Below are positions 1-12,177 of a DNA stretch of 64,000 nucleotides, one piece after another. The notes under the pieces were generated by a model. That model made no database searches and was not told where the DNA came from. It saw nothing but the letters and a program-made list of their open reading frames with translations. Source of the DNA: Cardiocondyla obscurior (taxonomy: Eukaryota > Arthropoda > Insecta > Hymenoptera > Formicidae); NCBI RefSeq assembly GCF_019399895.1, contig NC_091874.1, positions 1,056,501 through 1,120,500 on the forward strand, given 5' to 3'. The translations under genes were made by a program, and so were the position numbers. Within the stretch, counting starts at the first letter, position 1. Each line of letters begins with the position of its first letter.

Positions 1-80
1 ACGAGCAAAATCGACGCGAGTTCCAGGCCTCGGGTGTATATCCGGTGCCAGCAGCGGCAGTTCGGGAGCAAAGGCACCAC

Positions 81-88
81 TGACGTCA
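81..88. promoter_or_regulatory. CRE palindrome TGACGTCA
   Basis: A perfect 8-bp CREB/ATF site in a mixed CpG-rich stretch at the window edge. It is the only copy left of 29 kb; the other seven lie between 29.8 and 40.6 kb. Function is inferred from the motif only. Confidence 0.4.
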
Positions 89-126
89 CCGAGCTATCTT
101 TAAACCCGGTATCGAGTCCAACGTTC

Positions 127-154
127 TGCACGCACGCACGCACGCACGCACGCA
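127..154. repeat. GCAC tetranucleotide microsatellite
   Basis: About seven uninterrupted units of CGCA/GCAC. It is a simple sequence repeat with no sign of coding use. Confidence 0.9.
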
Positions 155-3100
155 ATCGCGTCCCGCGTAAGCGAGCGCGTGAGAGATCAGAAACGGATGC
201 GGCGCGCTGCACCGCGCTGTGTATTCCCGCCAATGCCCGTACAATGTACCATTGTCTCAATCTTCCTTTCTCCTTTCTTCACGTAACGGCGCAATTTCGC
301 GCGCTACTCTACGCACGCAAGCAAGGATAGCTGCATCCTTTCGAGTTAACTCTTGGAAGCGCAGCAACGTTAATTCGTCAATGATATTAAAAGAATAACT
401 TCCGTCAAAAAATAAATCCTCGTAATTCGTATTAAAAAATTACAGTCGTTTTTCATTTTAAATCCCTTTTCTTTTTTTCCCTGTGGCCTTGCACGACTTA
501 AAGACGAACAGTTTTCGTGAACTTTCATATTAAAATTGAAAGAAAGTGATTTCGAGATTTTGAATTTCTGGCCTCGCTGCACGCGCGCAACAATTGGCAT
601 AGACGCTGGTAAAAATCGCGAACGTTGAGTCACCGTGCCGTTTTTACTCGCGAAACTTTGGGTCTCGGCGAGCGGTTATTTAACGCGAAAAACAGTCGTG
701 TCGAGTAACAATCGTGACGCAACTGCGCGATCGTACGTCGTAAAGTAAAACGTTAATCCGTCAATTTAAAAAGACGGCAATCGCTATTGCGGAAAACGGT
801 GGGTGACGTAATCGTTTACAAAAAGTAAGCCCGACGAATGCGTCGCGAAATTACATCAAAAACTGGCGCAATTGATAAAATATTTAAGACCATCAAGGAG
901 TTAACCGAAGTTACATGGCAAACGTATCAGATGCTACTTTAATCTTTTAATATAAAAGCTAATTAGAAAAGGACGAGACGAGTTGTTCCGGAAGGCGGAA
1001 GTCGGCGAGTCAGCTGGTTTTCTCGGTTAAAAAACCCATGATATGCAGAAATCGCCCCGTACACCGAACGGGAAGGAACATAATGCGGAGTCGTTCGCGT
1101 GAGTCATCCTCTTCCTGCTTTTAATGCGATTTCGGCGATCGCGACACGTAACGACCGTCTCGTCGACGTCTAATCGTTTCCACGTTAATCCGCAAGCGGA
1201 TGCGTTTTGCGACCTGACGCGCGCCGGTCAACCGCAACATTAGCATCCCGGCATCGGTATAATTAGCGGAGTCACGCCGGGATTGCCTACGGATACTCGG
1301 CTAAGCGCCTTGCGATCGAAATGCGAGCAACTCCCGGCTGTTTGCTGTATCACTGCAGTCGAGGCCTTTACTCGAGTCTTAATGGACGGACGCCGGATAA
1401 AGCGGGATTATGCGACGTACAAACACGATACCATATGACTCAGGGACTCGGGCTCTATTTCAGCGAGCTTCGACCGCGAAACACCGGGAGAATTATTTCT
1501 CTCTTATTGATAATGCCTCTAAGGAAAAAAAAAAAACCGTGCACCTCCCTCGGGCCGGGATTAATCGCACCTGCCGAGTGTAATCGGTTTACGCTGATTT
1601 CCGCGGGCATCCGCGAGGCAAATTCGCGCGGAGCTCGTGCCCTCGTTCGAATGAAACTCGAGAGTACACATCAAGCCCGTACAGCCGTGGCGATCGCAAA
1701 AGAAACGAAGTAACGTCGTGCACGAGCGAGTGCCATCGGCCGGAACGACCACGGTTTGCTGTCGCAACGAACGATCGACCCCGATCGAGATTCGATCGAC
1801 GCTCTCAAAGCAATAATAATGATAATAGTAACTGGATATACTATGATCCGCCGGCGTGGGAGGCTCGATCATGCTGATCGAGTGCATACCCCAGCGCAAA
1901 GTAGACGTTCACGTCGCGATTTTTATCAATATATTTTTGCCAATTGCGGCACGAGAGATACGACGGGGTTTAACTGCCCGCCTGCATTTTCTTTTTTTTC
2001 TTTTTTTCTCTTACTTATTTCTGGCTACTTCAAGTCATTGCTCGCGGTAAGGTCAGACTGTTATAGGCCGTATAGCAACGGTTCGATACGTTATGCTTGG
2101 CGTCGGGTGCCGAAGCATGTGACAGAAAACACATTCATCGCGTTATTGAACGGCCAACGAACGTCGGCGGTGCGTGCGTGTTGAGGCAAGAATCGATCTA
2201 TATCTCACGCGCGACTTGGGGCGGCGAAGGATGATCAAGTCGGTCAGGACCCCTATTAAATCATCATCTGATGCGACAGCGCTGTTTACTGCTCGACCGG
2301 CGTTTCGTTTTAGAAAATAGATTCGAAGCACGACGCTGCAGCACCGATCTCGGATCACTGGTCACGCGAAGGAACGTGCCTCGAATAATAAACAGTTAAC
2401 TTTTCTCATCTCGCAATTTTAATATCGGATTAATATTAAATATGTATTTTAAATAAATTCAGCGGTACGAGCACTATTTCTTTGTGCATTAGATTTATCG
2501 ATCTTCATTATGCGGATACTACTTTATTTTATTTATATATATATATATTTTTTTAATAGGATTTTCGATATCAGGTGGACCAAGGTTACTAGTTTCGGCT
2601 GTTGACCGAAGAAGCGCTCTGATAGGCATATCCGTAAATAATCCCATTATTCCATCTCCCAGCTGAATAAGAACGTACGGACGGTCTAATTGAACGGAAT
2701 GAATTACGGGGATGTCGGTAGTTATTCCATCGAATCAACTAGCAGGACGGTCGACTTTTCGCACATCGGTCCCCTTCGCGATCAACGAAACTGCATGCTC
2801 CGCGTATGCACTCTGGCTGGCAAGATAAATGACGGAGATACAAATCGCGGGGTAAATTATTAGCTTACGTTGCTTTCGAGCCCCGCGAGTCGAACCGATT
2901 ACGAAAGAACTTGCGAATCGATACGAGCGCACGATTCAATTTTATCAAGGATCGCCGCGATAGAATGGCCGTTAGCGTTTACGCCCCTCGATAGATAGTT
3001 ACAACGTTTAATCAGTCGTGACATAATGAGGAGAATTCCAATGACGCTGGATCGGCATATCGTGCCACCTGCGTTCCACTACTTATGTGTGGGTAATGTA

Positions 3101-4243
3101 CGCGTCTTACTGTTATTTCATAAAAGCGTTTGCCGACGCCGACCTCGATCGGTGATATTTTTTTCCAACGAGCCCGGCGGGACTGATAATAAAGCTCAAA
3201 TGTCTATCTTACTACATTAACCCAGTTCTGAACCGACGTGTCATTTGCGCGGGCTTTCTGCTAGACTCCTAAAAAATATAATTAAATTAGAAATCACTAA
3301 TCGCGATTGTTCAACGCAAATTGAGCACGAGAGTTCTTCGGTTCTTTTTTTCTATTTTTTTTTTTTTTTTGTAAATAATATTTTTGAAACGAATACAATT
3401 TCTGTTGAGTCCTCGCAACGTCGTTCCCAAGAAAAATTCATAATCATAGGATGTGGGTCAATTGCTCCAAGTATTTCTCGAGACATTAGACGTAAAAAGA
3501 AACACATTAACGAGGGTGCGGTCTGTTTGATCTCGTCGTCCTCTAACCTACGCTAAGTGGGATTCTAAGTCGTCCCCGGGAAAAATTTCTATCTGTATCG
3601 CGCATATTTCGAGGATAACGATACCGCGTCTTCGATCGTAGCGAAAAGCATGAGTTATTCTGCGAGTGTCGGGTTTTCAGGATATCGCCGTTAAAAAAAA
3701 GAAAAAAATAGCTCTACAAGAACGAAAGAATATTAAAATTCTGTCGTATTACTTTTCGAAATATTCGAAAGACTTTTTTTTAAATCGTCTATTTATGCAA
3801 GGTTTACGTTTACGGTTGCAAAATTATGTATGAACCGTATCGACGACCGAGGATTTTTACCGCCGCTAAATTCGCATTAATCACTGAGAATTCGCGTCGA
3901 CTTATAAGGCTCATCCTTCGTGCTGTTAAACCACAATAATGAAGTCACTCGGTCAAGGCTTTTCGAAGTAGCCGTCGTCGCCGTTTCCTCATCCGCTCGG
4001 CGCGTGTCGAATCATTCCAGCCTCTCATCGTCGTATCTCGAATATTTTCAGTCCGGAGGATTCCACGACTCTCGGTCACGTACAGAGTGTTCCTCGTACA
4101 CGAATTATTCGGAAGGAACAACTATTGCGCCATTACCGCGGCATGATTCACTCGCGCGATTACGAAATCAGCACGTTCGTCACGTGGAGCGTGAAATCAC
4201 GCGTTCACGGTGAAACTATTATTCATTTCCGAATAAAAAAAAA

Positions 4244-4397
4244 ATTCTCGGTTACATGCCCGACGCGTAATTCGAGCTAAATTTAAATTCCTAAAAGTGC
4301 CCGTGTTAAAAAATAAAAAAATTCTCCGTTACATGCCCGACGCGTAACTCGAACTAAATTTAAATTTCCAAAAGTGTCCGCGTTGAAAAATAAAAAA
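4244..4397. repeat. tandem duplication, 77-bp unit, two copies
   Basis: Two adjacent copies (4244-4320 and 4321-4397) share the core TTACATGCCCGACGCGTAA and a downstream TAAATTTAAAT block, and each ends in an A-rich tract. They differ by scattered substitutions (for example TTCGAGC against CTCGAAC), so the duplication is not brand new. No gene overlaps it. Confidence 0.85.
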
Positions 4398-7300
4398 ATT
4401 TTCTAATTAAATTGATATGACATACCCTACATTCCACTTTATCACACGAAGATTTACTATCGAATCGAAGTATATAAATTTTTTTATATAAATAATGGAG
4501 AGATATTCGATGATAAACGCGCCTGATGCGTCGATCGTGGCTATTCGAGTGAAGAAATATAATTACTTATCCAGAACATTTCTCGTTTACTCGGCAATCG
4601 TTTGCTTACTCCGTCAAGAGAAAAGAATTTCATATAGAATTCTCCTCATGACTCACGATATTAATACGTAAGCGTAGTCGTCACGTTTCAAACGCAGTCG
4701 TGCGTCGTTGAAGATTATTATTAAAATAAGATTCATAACATTAACCCCGAATCTAAAAGAAAACGGACACGCAACATTTCCTTCCCTTCGGTTGCGCCGA
4801 AGATCAACGCCACTGGACGTAATGGCCAAGATTATTTTCTTTCAGTTGACAATGACGTATATTGAAAGCGACGCGTTTGTTCGTAGTCCAATTGTAATAA
4901 AAGCGACACAGTTGATTCTTAACGTCATCTTCAATTAACATGGTCGACGCTAACTGATCGAGTGGAGACCTATCGCAAACCTTAGCGGCGAGTAACAGCT
5001 GCGGGCGCGTTATTAGCATATCTTTGTAACGTCGAGATTACCGATGGAATTCAATGCCAATTATCGTCTCGTAGAAACATTCAAACGAATCGGACTTTGA
5101 AAGATCAAGGACTCAGGCAAAGGTTATCGCGCGGGAAGAAAAATCTTAGCAGAATACAAATAGCCGATAAATAAATTAAAAAAAAAAGAAAAAAAGTCGA
5201 GCATATCACTGAAATATCCGCGTAGCATTTTCAAAGAGCGTTCGGAGAACGGTGGCCTAATCCTCTTAAGTTCCTGCTGAGAAAAGAACGGAATCCTACG
5301 ATCCAGTATCACGTGCAAACAGAATTAAATCGCTCTGTAATTTACGGGACATCCGCCGCACTCCCACTTTCATTCTCATTTATAATCGAGACGATACGCC
5401 GTACGTGCGCGAACAATACGTGATTTCGTCTGTAAAAGTCATAAGTTCTAACAGAAATGACAAACGTTTCCTCTTCCCGTGCCATTTCTCGACCGACGAG
5501 ACTGCATCTTGCATTGGGAGACAATAAAAATTATTGTTATTCAAAATGCGTCGTGAAAATCGATCGAATTTAAATTAGAAAATCTAAGATCTATCGTATA
5601 GGAAGATCGTGACGCTTGCCGAGCGTTTTGCACGACTCGCGCGAAGTACCGTACGGGACAACGTTGTCTTCAAATGGCGAAACAGCCCAGGCCACCGTGG
5701 CACGATGCATATTTTCTCGAAGAGAGTCTCGCCATCCGAACCAGTTGAGAAACTATCCGGTTTCGACATATCCGAATCTACCAAAAACTGTATTTTTACT
5801 CCAAACGATTTTTTAACTACCTGCGTAAAGTTTTCGAGAAATGAGTAAAAGAATGTGTAAAAATTGTGCAACAATACGGAATCGTACGGTAGTTTTTGCG
5901 AAAATAACGTATCGACCTCGTTTGACAATCGCGCAAAGTAGCCGTCGGTATATGAAATTACGGTAATTCGATGCTGCACACGTAATCCGAGCAGATAATT
6001 CAGCTTAACAGCTTCGCGGTGAGCCGGCCTTCGGATTCAACCTTCGCCTGCTTGTCGCTTCAACGACGAAGGGAATCCACGTAAAAATTTCGCGCGTGCA
6101 ATTTCTCCTCTCCTTCCTTTGCGTTTCTCTCGTTCAAGAATCTATCTTAATTACCGTTTAAAGTTAAAAAAAAAAAAAAAAGTTGCGACAACGATGGCTT
6201 CATTCTAAAAATGCCTTTTAATTAATTTCGGCGTATTTACGGTCGCATGCCACGAATTTCGAGCCGAGAGTCGCGGTAATCGACGACGAAAAGGAGACGC
6301 GCTCCGGACAGCATTGCCCGGGCTTCGGCTTCGACTTCGGCTTCGCGGAAGCGTCGCAAGAAGAATGCAGTCTTGTCGTCGAGTTACTGACGTACGGTAC
6401 ACCGGAGCTCGGGTATCTCGGATTTTTCTCCCTTCGCGACGGCACGAAACCACGTGTCCGGCCGGCGAGCATCAATTACACGAGACTGATTTCGATAACA
6501 ACCGGGGCACCGAACGAGAACGCTCGTTAAATCCGCGCGGCCGATCCCACTCGGAATTTCAATTATCTCGCGGGGCACGGGCGATCTAATCTTCAGCGTG
6601 AAATCATATGAACGCGGAACAATAATGGAGCACAGGCCCGGCCGTAATTAAACACGATAAATTAAATCGCGATAGACATTTCGCGAAATGGGAAATTACC
6701 GTTTCGCAGCGCGCCGACGAATGTTGCATAACAAAATATGATACTTCGAAGACTCTTACGCAATGTGTTTACGCATTGTAACGCGGAATTTATGGAATGG
6801 ACAAATCGGAATAATGGGAGTCGCTAAAAAAGGACAGACCACTCGAGGATCTCGATCCGTAGGCGCGACTCTCGCCGTTATCGTTACTGTAGCTTTATCT
6901 GAGTACCTCCTTTTTTTTTTTTTTTTTTTTTTTTTTATTAAGAAACAAGTGTTCGCAATTTAATTTTACACCCGAGAAATTGTTCTTTTAAAAGGGCAAT
7001 ATATCGAGGCATTTTAAAATCGCGGTTGCATTTTCGAGTGCGGTCTTAATTCGTGCAACATTAATCTTTTTTTTTTTCTCTCATCGAATTCTTTCAACGG
7101 CCCATACTTTTAAATCTCGAGGTCTTTTTTTTTTTCTTTCTTTTTGACAATGGCACTTGACTAAATATCGCCCAAGTACGCGTGACCTATTGCGACACGT
7201 CGGTTTGTGGCTACGTGCACTCCGGGACACCCGGTGTATTTACATAAGGCTCAGCCACACGTAGGCCGGTAATACACGTCGGTCCGGTTCGAAATCGTCT

Positions 7301-9147
7301 CGAGCGGCGAGACGTGGCCAGGAGAAGAGGAGAACCTGCATCGCCACGCTAACCTGTTGGGTCCAGCGCGGCGGCGAGGCAAAAAAAAAAAAAAAAGAGA
7401 GAAAAAAAAAGAAGGTAAGAGGACCAGTCAACAAAAGACATGGCTGCCGGATTTTTCTACCTGACTGTGCGCCATATACGACTGCCCTTTTCCCTTAAAA
7501 TTCGACTATTTTCCTCGAATTTCTCAAGCCTAAGTAAATGATGTTAATACTACAACCTGAGCGGATATAATGCTAATCAGATGTGGCTCCAAGATAAAAT
7601 TGACTAATTAATTACGAGAAGATTATTTGATATCGAGAATAAGGTAAATTAACATTGTTCAACTAAAGAATTTTTAGAAATTAATCGGTCGCGAGAAATA
7701 AATTTCATTCTTGGCTTACATGCGAGGCTTTTCTTTTCTCGACGACGCCCTTGCGAAAACGATTTCATCCCCCGAGGGTCGTGACGATTTCGCGGAAACG
7801 ATTGAATAATGCACTCGCACTCGTTACCTCACGTTATAACGTATTCATGAGTCAGCGGTGATCTCCGCGTTATGCAGAGTCGTTAAGGGGATAAAAATTT
7901 CAGTCAGCCGGGTAAGAAAACGAGTAATAATCCCTTCAGTCTAAATAATAATTATCCTGCGCGAATAAAAATAAGAAAGAAGTTAAAAAATTATTTTCCT
8001 CAGCGAAGTGAGGCCTACCCGAAGCCGGAAAGTGCCGTTCGCTCGCACGGAATGTGCGCATAAACAAAATAAACTGGTTAAATAAAAATCTCGCAGACTA
8101 AACACACACCTCACAGTGTCCTTCAAAAATGTTTTATCGTCACAACGTTATCATCGTCGCGCTCTAACGGATCGATTTAGCTCGCCCAAGTATTTTTTTT
8201 TTTTTTTTTTTACGCGAAAATGCAAACGAAAGAACATCAGTACTCGCGCGAGATTATCGTTATCTCAAGGGAGAGGGGCGTCGTGCTCGAGATATGACAA
8301 GCTGTTCCTTATCTCGCGGCCGTTAGAGGTGAGCGGTGCGCTAAAATATTTCTCTAAGTTTTATTTCTACATATTATTTCATAAAAAAAATTTTTTCTTT
8401 TAATAAACGGATGTGTGTTCGCTCGATCTTGTACCGTCGCGTTTCAAGCCCCGCGTGAAAATTACTAGCATTAATTTTCCGCGTCGTTAACAACGGACCA
8501 CCCAGTATACGGGCGGATACGGGAACCGGCTCGTTCAATCGATCGAAATTGGCTAATTCGACGAGGATAAAACCGTCTGCATCAGCCCGGCTAATTACCT
8601 GCACTATGCCGATGCAAGGGCGATCGATGTTTCCAGCCTCGTAAAATTAACCGGTTTGCCAGAAAAATCGCTAATTATCGGCGAAACCCATCGGACTTTT
8701 AAGTTAACTACATATTATTTTTGCGCGAGGTTGCAAAATTATAGATAGATCTTTCTTTACCACTTTTCCTCCGTTAAAATAAAAAAATTAATAAATAATT
8801 AAAAAAATAATTAAACCAACAATTTGACACTGATTCATAACGATTTGATTTTAATCGAATTTTGATCGCGTGGGACGTTTGATCTTCTGCATCTCTGCGG
8901 AGAGACGTTATTCGGAAGCGTCTGAATAAATTCCTTTTTGCATCGAGCGGTTTGTATCGCGGGATCAACATGCCTGCTACGCTACGCAATCAACTCCCGA
9001 ATAGAACATTAAATTACAGTAACCGAGACAGATTTTAAGAAGTTTTGTGCCTAAAACTGGCACATTAGCCCAGTATATGATCTAAATAAAATCGAGCGGT
9101 CAGAGGTCCGTTCGAGGGTTAACGTGCAGCCGCGCGATGCATTGCAC

Positions 9148-9158
9148 AGCGCCATTTT
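9148..9158 (-). promoter_or_regulatory. YY1/Pho-like motif (AAAATGGCGC on minus strand)
   Basis: The minus strand reads CAAAATGGCGCTG, close to the YY1/Pleiohomeotic consensus built on ATGGC. It lies about 220 bp inside the first fermitin intron. Similar ATGGC motifs sit in the Crag/mRpL41 and Sik promoter regions. Motif match only. Confidence 0.25.
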
Positions 9159-9380
9159 GCCGGCAACTTCAAAATCGGAGTGCCGTCGTCACCTTAGCAC
9201 CGCCGACAAGTTCAAATTCCACCTGTCACGTCCGAGGTACACGCAAATACGACGTACGCTCCGATGCTAGCGCGCGAGGAACCGGAGGTCGCATTTCGCG
9301 CTCTCTCTCGAGCGAGAGGAGACGATGACGAGAGTAGTGGGGAGGGAAAAGAAGAGAAAGAAAGACAGAGAGATACTCAC

Positions 9381-9531
9381 CGAGGTCTTCCACGAGGCGC
9401 AGCATGACACCGCCGATGTGCAGCTCGCCCTTGACGCGTAGACTCCTCTCGACCTGCAGATCCGTTACGTAGACGCGCAGCACCCAGCTGCCGTCCACCT
9501 CGTGGCCATCCGAGTACATGCCGGAATACAT
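9381..9531 (-). CDS. Fit1: fermitin/kindlin, first coding exon (partial gene)
   Basis: Kindlins bind integrin beta tails and phosphoinositides and activate integrins together with talin at cell-matrix adhesions. This exon encodes about 50 residues. After a short leader (MYSGMYSDGHEVDGSW) comes the start of the F0 domain, with the family signatures VLRVYVTDLQ, LRVKGELHIGGVML and LVEDL. Vertebrate kindlins have the same order: short N-terminus, VTDL, LRV.G..HIGGVMLKLVE. The exon ends at 9381 with minus-strand CTCG|GTGAGT, after one base of a split codon. Two in-frame Met codons are possible (9531 and 9519); I give the upstream one. The frame stays open further upstream, but that part is Arg/Ser-rich and unlike kindlins. 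The remaining exons were not found below 9380 and presumably lie outside the window. Family assignment is firm. Insect paralogue naming (Fit1/Fit2) is not decided here. Confidence 0.85.
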
Positions 9532-10200
9532 GAGGTCGGTCTCTTCTCCTCCCTTTGCGTGTCCTATGGTCCTCTTCGCCGAACGGCGGATGTCACTGCG
9601 GCAGGGAAATCGGTGCGAGGAGGTCCGGTTTCGCGCACACACCACGGCCGCGTTACGGCCGTCACTCGATCGCGCTCGGTCGCCCGAGAGTAAGAGAGAG
9701 AGAATCTTCTCGCGCGCGGTTCAACGCCTGGCGAACATGTCGCGCGCGCGAGCACCGTGCTCCGTTTCCTTCCACCGGCTCGGCGACGACGACCGTCGCA
9801 CGCAACGCACTGCCGCGCGACGACTGCCTTCCCCCCGGATTCGCCTCTGCTGCGGGATACACACGTACGCACGCGGACATACACGCAGTGAACGAACGGC
9901 GGTAAGAAACGGAGTTTCGCGCGCGAGCCCACCGGCCGCGTTCGTTCGGAACTGCTCGGAGTAAACTGAGTGGAGTAAAGTTGGCCGTGATCGGACTTGC
10001 ACGAATCGCGGCGCAATGTGGATCTCGGCCGTGTCCGGTAGTGTTCGGCCGCGCGCGTTGCCGCTCGAATATGAAACGGATTTTGCCCGATTTGGAAACG
10101 ACGAGGACGGATATTGTCTGAAACCAAGCTGCGACGTATGCGACCAAAAAACGAGAGACTGAGTGACGCACCTGGACCGTTCTCTCGACATTTTTATGAA
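9532..10200 (-). promoter_or_regulatory. CpG-rich 5' leader/promoter region of the fermitin gene
   Basis: Immediately upstream of the fermitin start codon the DNA is dense in CpG and GCGC motifs, with several overlapping open frames on both strands. That is typical of CpG-rich non-coding DNA rather than of real proteins. The position fits the 5' untranslated leader and promoter. The exact transcription start cannot be read from sequence. Density falls sharply above about 10.2 kb, where AT-rich DNA begins. Confidence 0.5.
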
Positions 10201-12050
10201 TGTTCTCTCTCTCTCGCTCTTTACATAATTTAAATAATACACTTCATATTGACTACATCTTTTTCTTTTCGGATCGGTTGGATGAGGATGGATTAGTTTT
10301 AATTAAAGATTGTTCGTAGAAAAATCGAAAACAATATACAAAAACAATATCGACGGAGTTAAATAAAAACTAGGATTTTAAGTACAAATTAATTGGAATA
10401 AAGTATAGGACGCTGCAAAGCTATTTTAAAATTGAAGCACCCCGGCTTTTGTAAAATACCTCAACTGACTTTATTTTCGTAATCTACATTCATAGTACTG
10501 TAATGAATGAACGTATACATTCATCCATCCTAATCCAAGGTGAAAAGTGCCACGGTGCCAATGGACTGCGCCCTTCGTAAGTTTCTCCGCGACGAATAAA
10601 CTCTCTCTTTGATTTCGACATAGAATAAATCGTTGGCCGCGACTAAGTCGCGCTAATCTATTACGAATGTTTTGAATTATTCTAGAAATTCATAAAAATA
10701 TTCACTTTCGCGTTAAGCATTTACGTTTTGAGGAGGATAAGTGGTCGAGTTCAACATACCACGCTTCGCGAAGAGCACTTTTCACCTGGAACGCAGAGAA
10801 ACGATACTTGCGCTGTGTTCTGCCGTGCAATTAACGATCGTTTCTATCTAAGAGTACAAGGAAAGAGTACTGCGATTCGTCATGTTACACGCTTACATTT
10901 CACGTCGTGCTTTTTTCTTTCTCTCCTACTCTCTCTCTCTCTCTCTATCTCTGACTCTTGTCGTGGTAAAAAAAATAGTTGGTATTAGACGCTGCTTCGT
11001 TTAATACCAACGGGTTATTTTCTTTCTTTTTTGTTTCTTACATCGCAGATATTATGTGTTGGACTGAAACATATTAAGGTCACAGCACACCTGGAGGGAA
11101 TTGAACTTGCAGTCGCTTTACAGTCCGTAAATTCTTTGGTACTTAACACTTTTCAATGTTGTACTCTTAGATACCGCTAATGCGCTGCACAAGTTACTGA
11201 ATCACAAAACAGAGGCATGCGCGACCTGATTTATTAATTAAGAGAAATAAGGGAAAGAGTCAGTAACTGTTAAAATTAATTACATTATAAACATACGAAG
11301 ATCAGAGATGATACGCTTAATTAAAAATATTAAGACACCTTGTTATGTGTCACTCCATCGTTCGTTTTTAGCAATGCAATGACATCACGTAATCGCGAGT
11401 TATTACAAGATTTTGTAGTTGATTTTTTCCTAACAATTTCGTGACGTCGTTATTTCGCTAAAAATAAGATAGACTGGCACATGAAAAGATACCTTTATCG
11501 TTCAACTTCTATTGCACTGACTGATTTCGCGAGCGATAGCATCGACAGCTCCAACTTAATATCTTCCATTTCTTTGTGTATCACAGCCCTCTGTCACTGT
11601 GATAAAGAAACTTCAATTAATAGATCAACACTAACGACGACATCGATGCAACCGATCCGATAACTACTCCCGTCAGTTTTTGCGTGCGTGCGTGATCGAA
11701 ATTCGGGAGCTGTTTGCCCGAATCCGATAATCCATCTACGTTTTTTTTTTTTTTTTTTTTTTTTGCGTAAGCAAAGACAAGTATCACGGGTGTCAGCGAG
11801 TAAAGCGGGCTTATAAAGAAACGGAGATGAGGTAACGTTAATTCGACGCTATTACGTCGATCGCATTTCAAGAAACGGTAGTTTAAATCGGACTCGAGCA
11901 TAATTTATCGTCAATAACATTAATAGTCCTCCGTGTTAGATAATTATAAACATTTAACATGTAGCAGCCGTCATCACGACGTTAGATCTTTCAGGATGCG
12001 ACAAAACCTGACACCATCGTCTTCTGCGCGCATATTCTCCACGTGTGCAA
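10201..12050. other. intergenic AT-rich spacer between the fermitin promoter and Crag 3' end
   Basis: No exon with convincing splice sites or family resemblance is visible on either strand. It contains a CT dinucleotide tract near 10926-10945 and a long T-tract at about 11741-11764. Confidence 0.5.
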
Positions 12051-12056
12051 TTTATT
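12051..12056 (-). terminator. candidate polyadenylation signal AATAAA for Crag
   Basis: The plus strand reads TTTATT, i.e. AATAAA on the minus strand, 122 bases past the Crag stop codon. It is the first canonical hexamer I see downstream of the gene, so it is the simplest candidate for 3'-end formation. The actual cleavage site is unknown. Confidence 0.5.
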
Positions 12057-12177
12057 GCGCGAGTACAGCCAAAGTACTCAAGAATTATTTGCGGAATATC
12101 ATATCCTCCTTCTTCACATCTTAAACAGAACAATTATTTTTTAAAAATCTTCGGAATTACGGCTGCTGGTACGATCT

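Larger units (their letters stand above)
1..9380 (-). other. probable intron 1 of the fermitin gene (no exon seen)
   Basis: No coding exon could be supported on either strand here. The region lies directly downstream, on the minus strand, of the splice donor that ends the first coding exon of a kindlin gene, so it is most simply read as part of a long first intron running off the window. It holds short open frames with no family resemblance, A/T homopolymer runs (for example near 6165, 6910, 7380 and 8190), a tandem duplication at 4244-4397, a GCAC tetranucleotide repeat at 127-154, a GGCTTC-type repeat near 6320-6347 and one full CRE (TGACGTCA) at 81-88. An independent small gene or noncoding RNA inside it cannot be excluded by eye. 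Confidence 0.55.

Noticed and set aside
9518..10242. Several open frames of 116-187 codons on both strands beside the fermitin exon
   Set aside because: They overlap each other in a CpG-rich promoter where stop codons are rare by composition. They are Arg/Ser/Ala-rich on all frames, and only the 50-residue kindlin F0 segment shows family signatures.
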